DNA of 64,000 nt from Rhipidocladum racemiflorum (GCA_036346355.1 CM070585.1:387001-451000), one strand, 5' to 3'; positions 1-13,564 are shown, numbered from the stretch's first letter. The notes: generated by a model not told the origin, from the letters alone. Made by a program: numbers and translations.

Positions 1-2808
1 AATAAAAGAGCTAAAATCAGCGGCTCAAAACCCCTAAACCAACATCCTTAAAAAAATGGATCTGGAGGCCTCAACAATGTAGTATGAGGGAGCACCGGCC
101 AGGCCGCTTCCGCCGAGGCGGCCGCAAAGATGTGGCAAGGAGGAGGTCCCGGCGTCATGAGTGGCAGGGCCAGCGGCCCGATCTCCTCTTTCACGCGTCT
201 TGCGTCTTCCAGCGCTACGACACGCCAGCGAGCGAGCGGCGTTCGTGATGGAGCCGTGAAGCATGCATCGGGAGCGCGCTTACAAGCAGCGTGGAGGCTT
301 CAGTAAGAAATCTTCTCCGTGTGAGGCAGAGTTGGTTAAAGAATTAAAAGATTTACGTTCTGTACTTGATCTTTACTAGCTCAAGGTAGGGAAAGCGAAT
401 ACAACATGTATCTACTTCCTCTCCTTCTGAATTCTATGAAGCGTCTTCCCGAAGGATCTAGGTTTAGATCTAGGCACTATCAACCTTGCTCGATACCATT
501 GTTAGATTGGTGATCATGGATCTTAATGCCTTAGATCAACACCTAGATGAATGGGTCTTGGAGGTTACCTTCGGGTTTGAGCTCGAGGATGACGCCATTG
601 CCGGGAGGCGGGAAGGAGCGATGCGGCGATGGGCGTCGGTGAAGCCGGTCTGCCAGAGAGAGTCGGCGTGACCTTTCAGTTTGCTCCAAACGCGAGTGGG
701 TCGGTTTGTTAGGTTTTGTTGTGACGTGTGCACAGGAGAACGTGGGTTCTGCTGGCCGGTCTATCTCTGCATTTTATATGGGCAGGCGTGTGCAGCAAGT
801 GGTCACATGTATAAAGGTCGGTTCCATCAGGGCGCGAGATCAACCAACATATACACACGGAGCTAGGAAGGCTACAAAGAGACCCCCCAGAAGAAGATGG
901 GTTCAGAACTAACTAACGGATAGGAGGTGCATAGCCGAAATATATATGTTATTAGTGAAACAAGCCTGGCCATTATGTGGTCTCAGTGTCTCACTCTCAC
1001 CCACCTCTTAAGCAGACAGCCAATGAGACGAGTATAGTAGGATAGGAGTAGTAAATGTTGGGGTTGGCTGGGCCTGCACTGCAGGTAGTACATTAAGATC
1101 GAAACAAGACACATGCAAGAGCGAAACTGGAGAGACAGGCAGGCGATGCCCAGGCCAACAAATTAGCTAGGTCCGTGCACGTACGACCACGTACGAATGC
1201 TTTCATTCAGCATTCAATCGTAGCCTAGCCTGTGGACACCAGTCGTCCATCATACGCTTCCAAATTCCAGCTGCTTTCGCACGTACGTACCATTTCCATC
1301 AACTTGAGGGGGAGGTTTGCCGTGTCGCCACTCGTTCCAAATCAACGGGCAAGAGCAGCAGCAGCAGCTGGAGAATGCAAAGCGAGATCCAACTTGCAGG
1401 AGGAAGCTAGCATACAACATTACAGAAGCTGCGTGGGGATGATGCATGGCAAATTGCCAAACTGGGATGGTAAAACCAACCAAATTAACCTCTTAATTTC
1501 ATTCACGACTGTACCTAGCTCACTCCCATGGCGTCCCAGCATGCAGTAGGTAGCTGTAGCCGGAGCGCCCAACAAACTCGACTGCACTCTGCTCATCTTA
1601 CCTGGCACACCCATGTGGATGTGGCCTCGTCTGTACGCATGCATCGCAATCCCAGCCAGTACAAGGCCAACACGATCCAGTACAAGCTAAGCTTGAATAC
1701 AGGGATGATTATATTTTTTTATCTTCATGATTTATTATCCTGTTTATTGGACAATGCTATTATTATTTATTAGCGGGTATGTGATTTGTTTGTGAAACTC
1801 TAAATATGGTTTTGTGATGATTTTTCTAAAATAATCCGCAGTTGATAAACATAGAAGGACACATATGAATAGACCAACATATATGTTGGTTGATGATCGT
1901 GCATGTTTCATGGGTCATAGATATGGAGATATCAAACCAATAAGATGGACACATATTATAGAACATGCAATTGGATCGACTCACCTTGACATATTGCGAG
2001 AACGTAGTATTCTTTGCGAGGCATGGTTGATCAATATGGGATTTGCTCCTCCATACAGCGGGCCTCTCGAGCGGTCAGATTCCAGAAATGCATGGGCATA
2101 CTATTCATGGTTAAAGAGTTAACCGTAGTCGGAGATTTCAAGTCACATAATCGAGAAAAAGTGATCGAGCTATCTAAATAAGGATGCCACGTACTCGCCT
2201 TGGGTTTGATCGATATCATGAGGCAAAGGAAAATATATATAACTAAATATTGTCAACTGCTACCGATTAATAGTCGAGGCAGTATTCTGGTTTTAATATA
2301 TGAAACTGGGGCACCTGTATGCCGTTTGACATTGTCAAAAACTCTGTCAGTTAACAGGCAGGAGGCAGCAGTGGGATCGACGGCGTCCCCCATATTGCCG
2401 GAGCCGGACTTAAGAAGAGACACTCCTCCCAGTCCCAGCTGATATCAGAATTAAACCGCGGCGAGGCCTCCTTCCTATGTGTATCTCTGCTAGCTAGCTC
2501 CCATTTCTTATTACTCCAACCATCCAACTCATTCACTGCCAGTGCGGTCACCTCCTCCTCCTTACTAGCTAGTTCATTGTTTGGTTTCATCTTCTCCATT
2601 TCATACTGGCTAGTTCTAAGAGGAGGACACCAAGACGGCGAGATTGCCAGTTGCTCCACGAATTGGCCACGCTCAAGAATCCGACTGCAGTTGAGCACCC
2701 GCAAGTAAGTCGCGCTAGCTGCTTCTTCAGTTATCGCATGTCCTCGTGGATTTTGATCAGGCTGTACATGTTGTACGTACCAGCGAGCACCACCCGTATA
2801 CGTACGAT
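1..2808. other. Intergenic DNA upstream of the SOSEKI gene
   Basis: I see no convincing gene here. The open frames are short and resemble no family I know. The sequence holds many GCTAGCTA and ACGTACGT runs, common in grass 5' flanks. The last 400 bases are the likely promoter and 5' leader of the SOSEKI gene, but I cannot place a TATA box or a transcription start with confidence. Confidence 0.5.
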
Positions 2809-5160
2809 ATGATGTCGGAGGAGGAGCCACGAAACGGCATAGAGCCAGGTGGGAGGGCGAGGCGGCGTGCCAGCCCCGGGACGCGTACAAAGGCCGCCGC
2901 CGTCAGGGTGCCGGGGACGAGGGTGCCGGTGGTCTACTACCTCTGCCGCAACCGCCAGCTGGACCACCCGCACCTCATGGAGGTGACCCTTGCATCGCCG
3001 CAAGGCCTCTACCTGCGAGGTTACTATAACTAGCTAGCTACTTAATTATCGCTTCATCATCAGCAATTCAGCACGCACGTATATACCGCTAGCTCCTTCG
3101 CTACATCGATCTTACATACGTACGTACTGTGTCGCCCTGATTAATCAGATGTGATTAGCCGACTGGACGCCCTGAGAGGGAAGGGCATGGCTGCCATGTA
3201 CTCCTGGTCCTGCAAATGGTAACGCCCCCAATCAACTGTAAATCAATTAAGAACCAATTAGCTAGCTAGTCCTGCTGCATGCCTTTACATATATACATGC
3301 CATTCGTACGTATACACACACGGATTTCGAGTTGGTTTCTTTCTTTGGTTTTGTGGTAAGCTAGGCAATACTAGTATATACATACCACGAGCAATCCAAT
3401 CACGCGCGCATGCATGCAGGGGCTACAAGAACGGCTTCGTGTGGCACGATCTGTCCGAGGGCGATCTGCTGCGCCCCGCGCAAGGCAGCGAGTACGTCCT
3501 CAAGGGCTCCGAGCTCCTCCACCAATCACGGCCACCGCCACCGCCAGGTAGCTAGCTACTACCTACGCCAAGCTAGGATTGATTAATCCCATGAATCATC
3601 CGCATGCACCTGTCTGTTTGTTCTTCAACGACGGTGACCATGCGCTTACCAGATACGTGCTGTGTCAACCTCGCTCCAGATCATCACCAAAACACTAGCG
3701 CAAAGGTTCAGCTCCCCAAGCCTACTCCTACTCAGCAAGATGAGTCGCCCCGTTTCCGGGGATCACCTCCTCCTCCTGCCGCCGCCGCCGCCGCCGCTGC
3801 TTCTGTTTCGGTCATCAAAGCAGAGGCGCCACAGCCAGCGTTGGCGTCATCGCCATCTTCTTCCACCATCGGGGATGACGAGCATTGCAGGACACCACAG
3901 ATAGGCTCTGCAGGCAGCTCGTCCCCTAAGACAACGAGAGGAAGCATGTCTTCCTCGGGCTCAACCTCACCTAGCCTGACAGCGTACAAGGTACGGGGTC
4001 CTGTCGCTGCGCGAGATGCAGGGACACAAACCGATGGAAAAGGTAAGGAGCTGTGTACTAGCACCTGTACCGACAATGAAGCCAAGCTTGTGCAACAAGG
4101 ACAAGATTCAGCATTAAGTAGCCAGCAAGCATCCCCTCCAACAGAGAGAAAAGTGTCTGAAATCGTTGAAGAGGATGATGATCCACCTGCAGGTGCAGCA
4201 GGTGCTTGCTGGAGTGGCAGAGACAGGAGTGGGACCTTGGAGTCCCTGATAAGGGAAGAAGCCGGCATGAGGGGTGGCGCTAGGATACTAGAGGAGGAGG
4301 AGGAGGATGACCAATCACTGGGTGCCAAGCTGAAGCCACGCAAATTGCTAACGCGGCTCATCACCTGCGGGTCATGCATCATGTCCGTCAAGAACCACCC
4401 TGGCTATGGCCTCGTGCAGACGTACAAGCCGCAGTTCACGCACTTTGAGTTCCCGTCATCCCCGGCGCTGTCTCCTCTCGGGGCCCTGCTGAGGCATCCT
4501 GACCACTTACCAGCGAGTCCGGCAACAACCTGTGATGTCAGAGTTTCAGAAACAGAGCATTCCGGTGGGAGCCTGCTGCTTGAGCTTGACACGGCTGGGA
4601 GTGGCAAGCTTAGACGACGCACTTCGTCTAACAACCAGCAGGATGGGTGGGTACTACTACTGACGCACTGTACATATGTCTCTTGTGTACATGCTGATGC
4701 TTGTTTAACTGTACATGCCTTAATCTGTCGTGAATTCGCAGAGTTTCTGAAGGAGGAGGAGGAGGAGGAGTCTCAGAAGCGGATTCGGTTAGGCTGGGAT
4801 GTCGGCCAGATCAGGCAATAAAAATGGCTGAGCAACCCACAGGTGGGGCATTCGTGTCCGTAACGACAGATTTCAGCGGCGAGCCGCCGGCACGCGGCAG
4901 CAGTGGTCAGAACCTGTCGACAAGGACCAGCAAAAGGTTGGGCGACCCTTGGTCTGGGAAAATACTGCTGCAGTCTTCAAGGGTAGGTTCCATGATGAGA
5001 CGGAGAAAGAAGGTAATTAAGCAGCATATACCGCTGCAGTCTTGTCTCACTGTTTCTTCATTTCATTGATTGGCCAAGGATTGAAGCTTTGGTTTTTTCA
5101 TTTTATTTAATTTGCATGCAGGCTTGCTTCTGGAGCTCGGGTTATCATCCAATGCAGTAA
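2809..5160 (+). CDS. SOK: SOSEKI-family (DUF966) polarity protein, six exons
   Basis: Exons read by eye: 2809-3019, 3149-3218, 3420-3547, 3680-4646, 4742-5012 and 5122-5160, joining in phase to 561 codons plus stop. Residues about 38-135 form the DIX-like domain of SOSEKI proteins, with landmarks VVYYLCRNRQLDHPHLMEV, DVISRLDALRGKGMAAMYSW, GYKNGFVWHDLSEGDLL and YVLKGSELL. A long acidic, Ser-rich middle with a poly-Ala run follows. It contains the conserved patches DAGTQTD, TLESLIREEA and LITCGSC. The C-terminus is basic (MMRRRKK) and ends ACFWSSGYHPMQ. In plants these proteins polymerise through the DIX-like domain and sit at cell corners or edges as polarity markers. Two adjacent ATGs (2809, 2812) are in frame; the first was taken. 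GTG at 2746 is open but not an expected plant start. Family identity is secure; which paralogue is not. Confidence 0.93.
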
Positions 5161-6411
5161 ATTGGACGCGGCATGCCTCTTTTATTGTTTCGCTGTCAAC
5201 TACTAGTGAGTACATCCTTGAGAGCAGTGATTTACTGGTTGTCCAAATAATCCAAGTAGTAACCGCTTTTCTGTACCTTTGAGAACAAGTACCGCGTAAT
5301 ATCATTTTGATCCATTTTCTTGATTGTCTCCTTGCCATTTTATTCTCTTTGTAATCACTGTAAGAAGTGGTCACTTTTTTAGAATCCTTTCCCTCATTTT
5401 TTTTCTTTCAAATTTAGTCCCTTCCAAAAAGAATTACAAATCTAGCCCCTCCGGCGCTCGTCGGCCACGGCAGCGCGCTGCTCCCGCGCCCCTCGCCGGC
5501 TGCCCGGGCCTTCTGCGGCAGAAGAGGTGGTTAAATCTGCAATTCCGTTGGGAAAGAGATTAGATTTGGAAAACAATGAGATAAAATGAATTAGAAAAAT
5601 GATCACTTGTCTGTTTAACTGTGCGTGCGTCTTTTCACTAGTGGCTTTTCACTAGTGGGAGCGTTGAATGCAGTGCAAGATGAGATTCAGATCTGACAAC
5701 GGCTACACTTAATGTAGTACTACTCCACTAGTAGCTACCGTTGATTAACGAGAAATACTTGTATGCAAACTTTGCATACGTACGACGGGACTAAAAGGGG
5801 TCCCTATCGTTCGTACGAGTTGTCTGGCAGTCACACATTTTTCTTATCCATTCATCCTATCCAAGTCTGAACCACGAGTACACTGCTCCACTGCCCCATG
5901 GTGGTGATATTCAACCGAGCCACCACTCTCCGGCAAGCTATGGTTCTCTTCTCACCCAAACAGTTGGCCAATCAGGCAAGCAGGGTTACTGATCAGTAAG
6001 GCATGGAGGGTACAAGAAACACCAACTATGCATAGATAAATTCCTGCTGTAGCACTGCAGTGGTGCTGCTGCCACATAGCTCAGCCACTGTGTGTGCATG
6101 ATGACGCAACGTCAAATTAAGGAGCAATCCACCAGCAACAATAGCCCAGTTGCCCACTCATAATATATGACGTCGCAATCATTCAGATTTCTGCATCACC
6201 AGTCACAGCTGTTTAAAGTTTAAACCCACAACTATATGGTGCTCATTCTTCAAATTTCCTTTGTAAATTTCCTTGATACAGAATTCTTACACCTGAAACT
6301 TTCAGCACACATATCTGCTGCCAACTAGCAAGCTGCATCTCTCAAACAACAACTGTCATCTCCTCAAGTTTGGAGGTGTCCTCTGCACCATCCTATTTTG
6401 GTTGTCATGTG
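5161..6411. other. Intergenic DNA, possible MITE at about 5364-5610
   Basis: No gene is visible. The segment starts with the SOSEKI 3' flank. At about 5364 the motif AAGTGGTCACTTTTTTAG is matched, inverted, near 5590-5610 (CTAATTC..., reading AAGTGATCATTTTTCTAA on the other strand). This suggests an old 245-bp MITE with imperfect terminal inverted repeats and no clear target duplication. Confidence 0.35.
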
Positions 6412-6526
6412 CTAGAGCTGCTGAGCTCCATTATAAGCTCCACCGTATGGCCATCGGGAGAAGCGGCCCTTGTTGTGGTAATTGAATTCATTTAGATTAC
6501 CTGTAGACCGGCCCAGTAATCCCCGG

Positions 6527-7097
6527 CTAAGTTGAGGGGCTACTGGCAACTGAATCCATAACCCATTGCCAAAACCACAAGGGATAATAAGAGGCCATGG
6601 CTTGTGCACAAACTGAGTACTGGACTGCGTGAGCACTTGCAGCATCACCATGGTGGTGTGGTTCCACATGGTGTACAGCATGCTTTGCTCTTCTCTTGGC
6701 ACGTTTTAAACGAGGTTTGCTGACTAACTCATCTGGGTTCAGGCGCCCAAACAAAAGGGTCTTCAGCTTCAATGTGTCCATTTTACACCTCATGAAATCT
6801 GACAAATTTAAAGCGCAATCTCTAAGGCATCTGCAAATATTCTGCATCTCCACCTTCCCTACTGACCTGGCGAAATTTTGAGACCGGTCCAAAAAGTCTT
6901 CAACCTACACGAAAGAGTAGAGAAAACAATGCGTTATGCAGGATGAGTCTGACATTTTTGGCTCTTGTTACTACTCAATTCACAAAATACCTACACCTTC
7001 AATTACCAAATCCTTTCTTCCAGATATTAGGGATCCATGATGCTTCAAAATTGCCAGCGCAGAGCCCATGCTCCCATAAACTCTCCACCAATAGTAG
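6527..7097 (-). CDS. Unrecognised protein, last two exons (3' part of a gene)
   Basis: Two exons join in phase: 7007-7097 (begins after TGCAG, ends before GTAATT) and 6904 down to a stop at 6527. The product reads YYWWRVYGSMGSALAILKHH, then VEDFLDRSQNFARSVGKVEM, a Cys-containing helix-like stretch (QNICRCLRDCALNLSDFMRC), a basic run (KPRLKRAKRRAKH) and a His-rich patch (HHVEPHHHGD). I do not recognise the family. Clean splice sites, a long open frame and protein-like composition support a real gene on the minus strand downstream of the RING gene. An overlapping frame stays open to 6412 and also looks protein-like (GRFSRWPYGGAYNGAQQL), so either the native stop is 6527 or a frameshift near 6560 has cut the end. 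Confidence 0.5.
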
Positions 7098-8900
7098 CTG
7101 CAGGACAAAAGGACAAAGTTGTCAATTAATAGTGAGCATAATCAGCTATCATATATTGACATTCAAAAAGTAAAAGTGATAAAACAAGTGCAAAATAATA
7201 TAACACACAAGCTTACAATAGACTAAGACACCAAGTAATGCTACAATAATGTCTTTCTATAATGCAACATACGAGGTAAGCATATCATAGCTAAAAAATA
7301 TCTATTATATATTAAAAGCTCGTGGAGAGTTGTTAAGGGAAAAAAGAGAAATAGGCTAGAAATTCTCACAAAAAAAACATCCTGCCCTTATCTAGTGGAC
7401 CCTAATTATAACTGTTATAGCATCTTTATAACAAAAAATAAGAATATGCTAAAACTTCTCACAAAAAGTTAAAATATCTGGCCCTTAATCTGGTGGACCA
7501 TAACTAAATTGAACTATAGTAGCCACTGGATTTATTATTTAACGAAAAACATCTAACTGTCTATCTACTGGACCCGAATTATAACGGCTTAGAATAAAAG
7601 AAAGAGTCCATACCAAATACAATAAAAAAATAGCCATTTGATTTTCATATGAACTCGAAATAAAAGAAAGAGTCCATACTAAATACAATAAAAAAATAAC
7701 AATAAAATAAACGCCCTATATTAATAAAAAGAAAAATAATAGGAATTTGGAACAAAAGAATAAAAGGACATTAGCCATTTAACTTTCATACGAACTCCAA
7801 TTTAAAACATGTACATAGCTTAAATTTAGAATAAAAATTAGATAAAAATTAGCAGTTGAATTTGTACACAAATTCTAACATAAAACTGATATGCGACATT
7901 AAATAAAAACTAACAATGAAAATTAACATAAATTAAGAATAAAAAACAAAAGGAAATTAGCCATTTGATTTTAACTCTAAATTAAAACCTGAAATTACAA
8001 ATTAAGTGAAAATAACAGAAGAATAAAAATAAAAGAAAATTATGAATTGTTTTTTAATTCCATACTAAATGAAAAATATAAATTTTGTTTTTATTCAAAA
8101 TTAAAATTCCATAAAATATGCTAATTTGAGAAAAAAAAAAGATAAGGAATTTAATTTGTGTATATATAAATTATTAATTATTTTTTGATAAAGTCGATGG
8201 TAGATTTTTTACTATCGTTAAGAAAATATAAAATAAGCTAAAATTTATATATATAAACAAAAAGAAATATGCTGACTCTTTATTTGGTGATCCTCCACGG
8301 AATGAAGAGATTAAAAAAGTGATATAGTGACAGGTGTTTACTCGGCTATACCGGTATAAGCAATGTGATGTGAACTAAAAGAAGTAAGAAAAGAAAGAGA
8401 CAAACATTGCAATAATGAAACTAAGAGATGATGATATAAATGAAAAATGTTATATTACGCTACGTTTATTGTTTTGCTATGCGAGTATTTGGGGAAGAAA
8501 GTTTCTAACACATGTGACATGTATTGCGAAACGGAACGAGTATATTTCCCCCTATAATATATAATATCAAAATATCACAAATGGAATTATGTAACGATCT
8601 ATTTTTCAAAAAGCAAAATCGCATATGCATTGCTAAATCATTTAAACATGCTTTTAAGGATACATGTGCGCTGGCCACCTTGCTAGTTATGATCGTTACT
8701 GGATGGATATAACCCTGTTTGAGCTTGTTTAGATCATCATTCTCTGAATAACACAATACGGGAAGGCTCTAAGTTATAAAAGAATCTAAGTACAGTACTA
8801 AATGCGGTATCATAAGATATATTCTTATGGATCTAAATATGAAAAATAACTTACAAGACAAAAATAAATAGAAGGTGAACCTTAAAATTATTCACGTTAC
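7098..8900. other. AT-rich non-coding DNA, probable introns with an old insertion
   Basis: From about 7300 to 8480 the sequence is very AT-rich with repeated phrases: 'aataaaagaaagagtccata' occurs twice near 7590-7680, and 'ctagtggaccc' and 'tggacca' variants recur at 7390-7570. This looks like decayed repeat DNA inside an intron of the minus-strand gene. No coding exon could be supported. Confidence 0.4.
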
Positions 8901-9002
8901 TCATTAACGATACAAACAGTTCAGCTACAGATTCTTTATTTCTGCTCACGAACCCCTTGAACAGCAAGATGTTCCTCTCAACACTTGCAGAATTTGAACC
9001 AT
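8901..9002 (-). CDS. Candidate internal exon of the same unrecognised gene
   Basis: Minus-strand segment after an acceptor (CTTGCAG) and before a GTAACG donor. It is open in one frame (DGSNSASVERNILLFKGF, then VSRNKESVAELFVSLM). It ends in a phase that does not fit directly onto the 7097 exon, so at least one exon between them is missing from this reading, or the donor is a different one. Another short open stretch (ECLELELTATPVNPSLLPTL) lies near 9200-9270. The link to the 6527-7097 exons is an inference from order and strand only. Confidence 0.3.
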
Positions 9003-10130
9003 CTGCAAGTGCAAAAAAAGAAGACAGTTGTTATCTCATCATCGGTTTTAGAGTGACACAGTAGAAGAATGATGCCAGTAAATGCAAAAACAAAGAGAAA
9101 AAAAATAAATGATACCTTTTAATAAGGCTGACAAGGCAGGTAGTAAAGGAGGATGCCTGGTCTGTGCCGCACATTGAACAAGTAGCAGTTAAGATTCAAC
9201 TTTCAGTTCGTTGAGAGTTGGGAGAAGACTAGGATTGACTGGCGTTGCTGTTAACTCCAACTCGAGACATTCTGCATGCCTGCGTAACACAGAGCAGAAA
9301 CAGAGACAAGGAACACGAGTAAAAACACAGAAGTCAAACCCATAAAATGTCGTAAAATCTTGTAGCTAGACCCCCAAACTCAGAAGACAAATATAGTCAG
9401 AAAATAATATAAAGCAAGATCGAGAGGAGCTAGCTATACATTAGTCGACCAAAGGAACACCGAATAGGGCTTGTGAGGCAATGATGCCACGTTGTAATTT
9501 CGTAAGGAGCTTTGTGGTTGGATGCACTTTGCAACAAACAGTTATTTCAGGATTGAGGTAACATCAATGAGGTAATACGTGTAAATGTTATGGCACTCAG
9601 CAAGCAATCTAGGCTACATTTCTCAGGATTGAGTTTTACATCTTAAAGAACAGTTAGAGTTTTACACCTTGTATATGAAAAGAAAAGGTGCATGTAAAAC
9701 TAGGAGCGCCAGGCAGCGCAGCAAATCTTCTTGGCAGGCAAATCTCACACACGAAATGATGACAGATTACAGCACGGGAGTCGAGAAAAATGGGAGGAGC
9801 AAGAACCCCATGCGCTTACCTCACTGGACATCATACACCATGAGTCGCCCAAGCTCGCACGTATCCATCCAGTAGTTTGCTTTTCTCTAATGAAATGAAT
9901 CTGTGACCACCTCACCTCCAATGGGTTATTACCAACCCCTTTAAAGCAAGCAAATCAGTTCTGCCACCCAAAACCATATACTATTTACATACACCCCCTT
10001 TAAGGCAGGGGAGGGGAGGGCAGGCCGGAGAAGGGAGACAGAGAAATAAAAATTGAATCCGCTGACAACTGCACTGCACTGCTATGCTATGCTTGAGGAG
10101 GAGGAAATTAAGATGCTTCCTTTTCCGTAT
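9003..10130. other. 3' flank of the RING gene; no supported gene
   Basis: Non-coding sequence between the RING gene stop (10131) and the tentative exon at 8901-9002. It probably contains the RING gene 3' UTR and upstream parts of the unrecognised gene. I see no poly(A) signal, repeat or open frame that I would call. Confidence 0.4.
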
Positions 10131-13100
10131 CTACATGATGAAGTATGCTCGGATCACCTCAACTATGGGTGCACGGCACAGTGGACATTTGCCTCCGCTT
10201 CCAACCAACTCATTCGCGCATTTCCAACATGTGCACATGTGCCCACATCTGATCATTAATACCCAAAACAAAAAAAAACAAAATCGTGGTTAGCATCACC
10301 ACAACGTCTGTGCGTCATACCAACAACGACTTTCATGCAATAATAATGCAAGCGTGCAGGTCAAACCTGTATAAGAGAGAATCAATGGGAGTATCACAGC
10401 ATACACAGCAAGTCCCTTTTCTCACATGAATCCATTTCGATCCATCGTCTATAGTTTCTTTACTTTCCCCTGAGATACCAAACACATAACCAACGGTTAT
10501 TACATTTCTTTCTCGCTTTCCATTACGGAGGCAACATAAGAATTAGGCAAAGCCACAAACAAGCATTGTGCATGGCAATGGAACATATATAGGCAACGCA
10601 TCCATTCTTGAGGGAGCCTTAGAATCTTCACTAAATGATACCATAAGATGCACTACAACCTCAAAAAATGTAACCAGTAAGACAAAGAAACATCATTGAT
10701 ATAACTATACATTGGAGCATCAAAGCATAAATGCTACATCAGGAGATCTGCCAAGGTTAATCTCAATGATAAATGGACTTGTTAATGGAAACCAGCACCA
10801 TTTCAAAGCTGATAGTGCAGATGCTCAACAGCTCAAGTTGTGTTTTCCTTTCTAGCTTAACACAATAAACACCCCGGACCAAATGTAGACATCAGGAGCA
10901 TGCTTAGTTACTAACCTCGATCCCCGATGAAACGATTCAAGGCTGCGGAAACTTCCTGCCTTACAGAACGCTGTAACTCTAACTGCATGTCCATGCAAGC
11001 TTCCAACATCCTTTGCATATGACTCATGCCTTGCTGAATTCTAGCAACATCAGCCCTTAAATCATTAATAGCCTCCCATTCCTGGATAAACAAACCAAAA
11101 GAAACATGAGCCTCTAATTACAAAACTCACAAGCAAATTAAAAAAAATAATTAAATGTGTCAACTTATTATAAATGCAATTATCTATAAAAAAATGACTT
11201 ATACATTCACAGTACAAATTAATGCATTCTAAGCACACCAGAAAGATGAAAAGAGCAGAGTAAATCGCTCTATTAAGGTAAGAATGTCATAGAGAATAGC
11301 TCACACTATCAGAATGGTGTATGTTCTGCCTGCTCCAGTTATTACGATGCAACTCCGAATGCCAAAGTGGCTGGCGAGGAGGTATCGGTGGAGGTGGAAT
11401 CATTAAAGGAGGCCTATCAACAGTATCATGAAGCTCCTGTTCCTCATCCTCTCTATGCTGCTCCTGACCTTGCTCTGGTGGGTCAGGGGCAGGAGGTGTT
11501 CCTTCCAAATCCCAAGACAGAGGACCACGACCTTGCCGATCAATATATGACCTGATAAGTTGGTCTAAGTTTTCACGAAAAGCACTGTGGAGAAGATTAG
11601 AAACACTCCTTCTGTAAAGTGAACACTATTTCAGTATAAACACTAAAATAAATTTCGTGTACTAACTTCATGCGACTGAAAGAAACAAAAACCTGCTTAG
11701 AAGCTCCCTTAGTTCTGGGCTGTACACATTATCATCAGCAGCAGGGACAAACGTATTAGCTCTTCTGATAAGAGCAGAATCATGGCCAATTTGTTGATCT
11801 GAATTATCATAATGCCAATTATCTGAAGTATCATTGGACTCGTCATCGTCATGCCACTCTTCATTTACTTCCGCGAGACGATCATCACTCTGCCACTCGT
11901 CATGCACTTCTGTAGGGTGATTGTCCTCATTCCACTCTCCATTAAATTCCTGAAGAAAATTATTGGCATGCAGCTCTTCAAGCACTTCAGGAAGATGATT
12001 ATTGTCATGCTGTTCTTCATGTGATTCAGGAAGATGATTATCACTAGCTGATTCGTCACCTTCTTCCGGAATATGTGCATCTTGACCATCTCCAAGCTCT
12101 GTCCCCTCATGAGATGAAATGTTGTCTGTATTTTCACGCCAATTTCTTTCAAATTCCTCTCCAGTAATAGCAGGGGAAAATTGTTCCCAATCTCTTCTCT
12201 CCTGTTCTAAATCTTCTTGCCGCCAACTGTCTGCTTGACTATGATGCTCATACAATCCTTCACCAATGCTAGTTGTATTACTTCCAGATTCTGATGCGGT
12301 TGATGTATCTTCAATTCGCTGAATATTCTCACTTGTCTGATGATGTCTCTCCTGAGTATCTTCAGAAGCAGTAGGGCTTGATTCAGGACGGTCATTTGTA
12401 GAGAGTTCAACATTTTGAGCTGAAGAAGAATCAGATTGGCTAATTGATTGACCCCAGACAATGTTCTCCAATCTGAAGCGGAACTCTTCTCTAGTTATTA
12501 AAATTAATGAGTATTATTATTTTATTTAACACATGACAAAGCTTAGTTACATTAAACAATTACACTATGACTACAATAACTAAACTCATCCAAAAAGTAG
12601 TGAAGGCACCGCATTTAAAATTACCGAATGTGAAAGGAAAAAGATAGCGAGAACACATAACACAAAGCAAACTTATGGATATATTTCGTGACTGCAAACT
12701 GAAGTATCATGAGGCACAAATGAGGGCACAACAACATATGAAAATTGTTGAAAGGAGATATTAATGACTTCAAACTGTCATTATGTCTAACCCAAAGAAC
12801 AATGCCAGCGCGAAATAAGCAAAAACTCATCATGTAGATGTTTGTATGTTTCTCCTTATTTGCAGAAGACCTAAACATGTACGTCTAACGGCGACATTGA
12901 TTCAAGCATCCGATATCAAGCATATAAAAGGAACAACTAAAAAGATGACCAGGAAGCTTTGGAATGTTCAGATTTCATGAGTAAAGTTGCAAGCATTTGT
13001 TTTAGATAAGGATAAAATTAAATTCTTCATTTCAATTTTTTTAACATTATCATTGAAACAGGAGACAATAAAATGACAGGCACGGGAATTTGCAATGCAT

Positions 13101-13519
13101 GCATGATGGCAGGATGTTTGAATGAACAACTAAGTGACACTGATCTGCGACTCAGCACCGGTTGATCACCTAATGCCTAATGGAAGCTTAGAACACTAAG
13201 AGTACACATTCAATTAATATAAGTATCAGCTTTAGTTACAGCACATAACCATTGTTACTCCAAACACTCTTTATATTATACTTTCGTTCCACATCACAAT
13301 CTCAGCAGAATGCAATGCAGATCAACGAACTACAGCGTAGCAACATCAAATACTAAAGAATCATGAACTCCTTATAAGATGTAACCCCTCCAACCACAGC
13401 AACAGAACGTTCTGACAATGACCCATTATTCCAATAATCGCTTGCCTAAATTTATTCTAACAAAAGAAATAAAAATGCTAATATCCCTTAAGTGGAAGCA
13501 GCAGCAGCCGTGTCGCGAG

Positions 13520-13564
<45 letters not shown>

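Noticed and set aside
1865..2122. An 85-codon frame (MNRPTYMLVDDRACFMGHRY)
   Set aside because: No recognised motif, no flanking splice sites or conservation clue, and AT-rich surroundings.
4824..5069. Separate small gene in the SOSEKI 3' exons
   Set aside because: The frame is the same as that of SOSEKI exon 5 and splices to the last exon at 5122; it is not a separate gene.
7299..8480. A second Helitron starting TCTATTATATATTAAAAG at about 7299
   Set aside because: The start fits, but I found no hairpin plus CTRR end downstream; the palindrome at about 8342 (TATACCGGTATA) is not followed by CTRR. The evidence is too weak.
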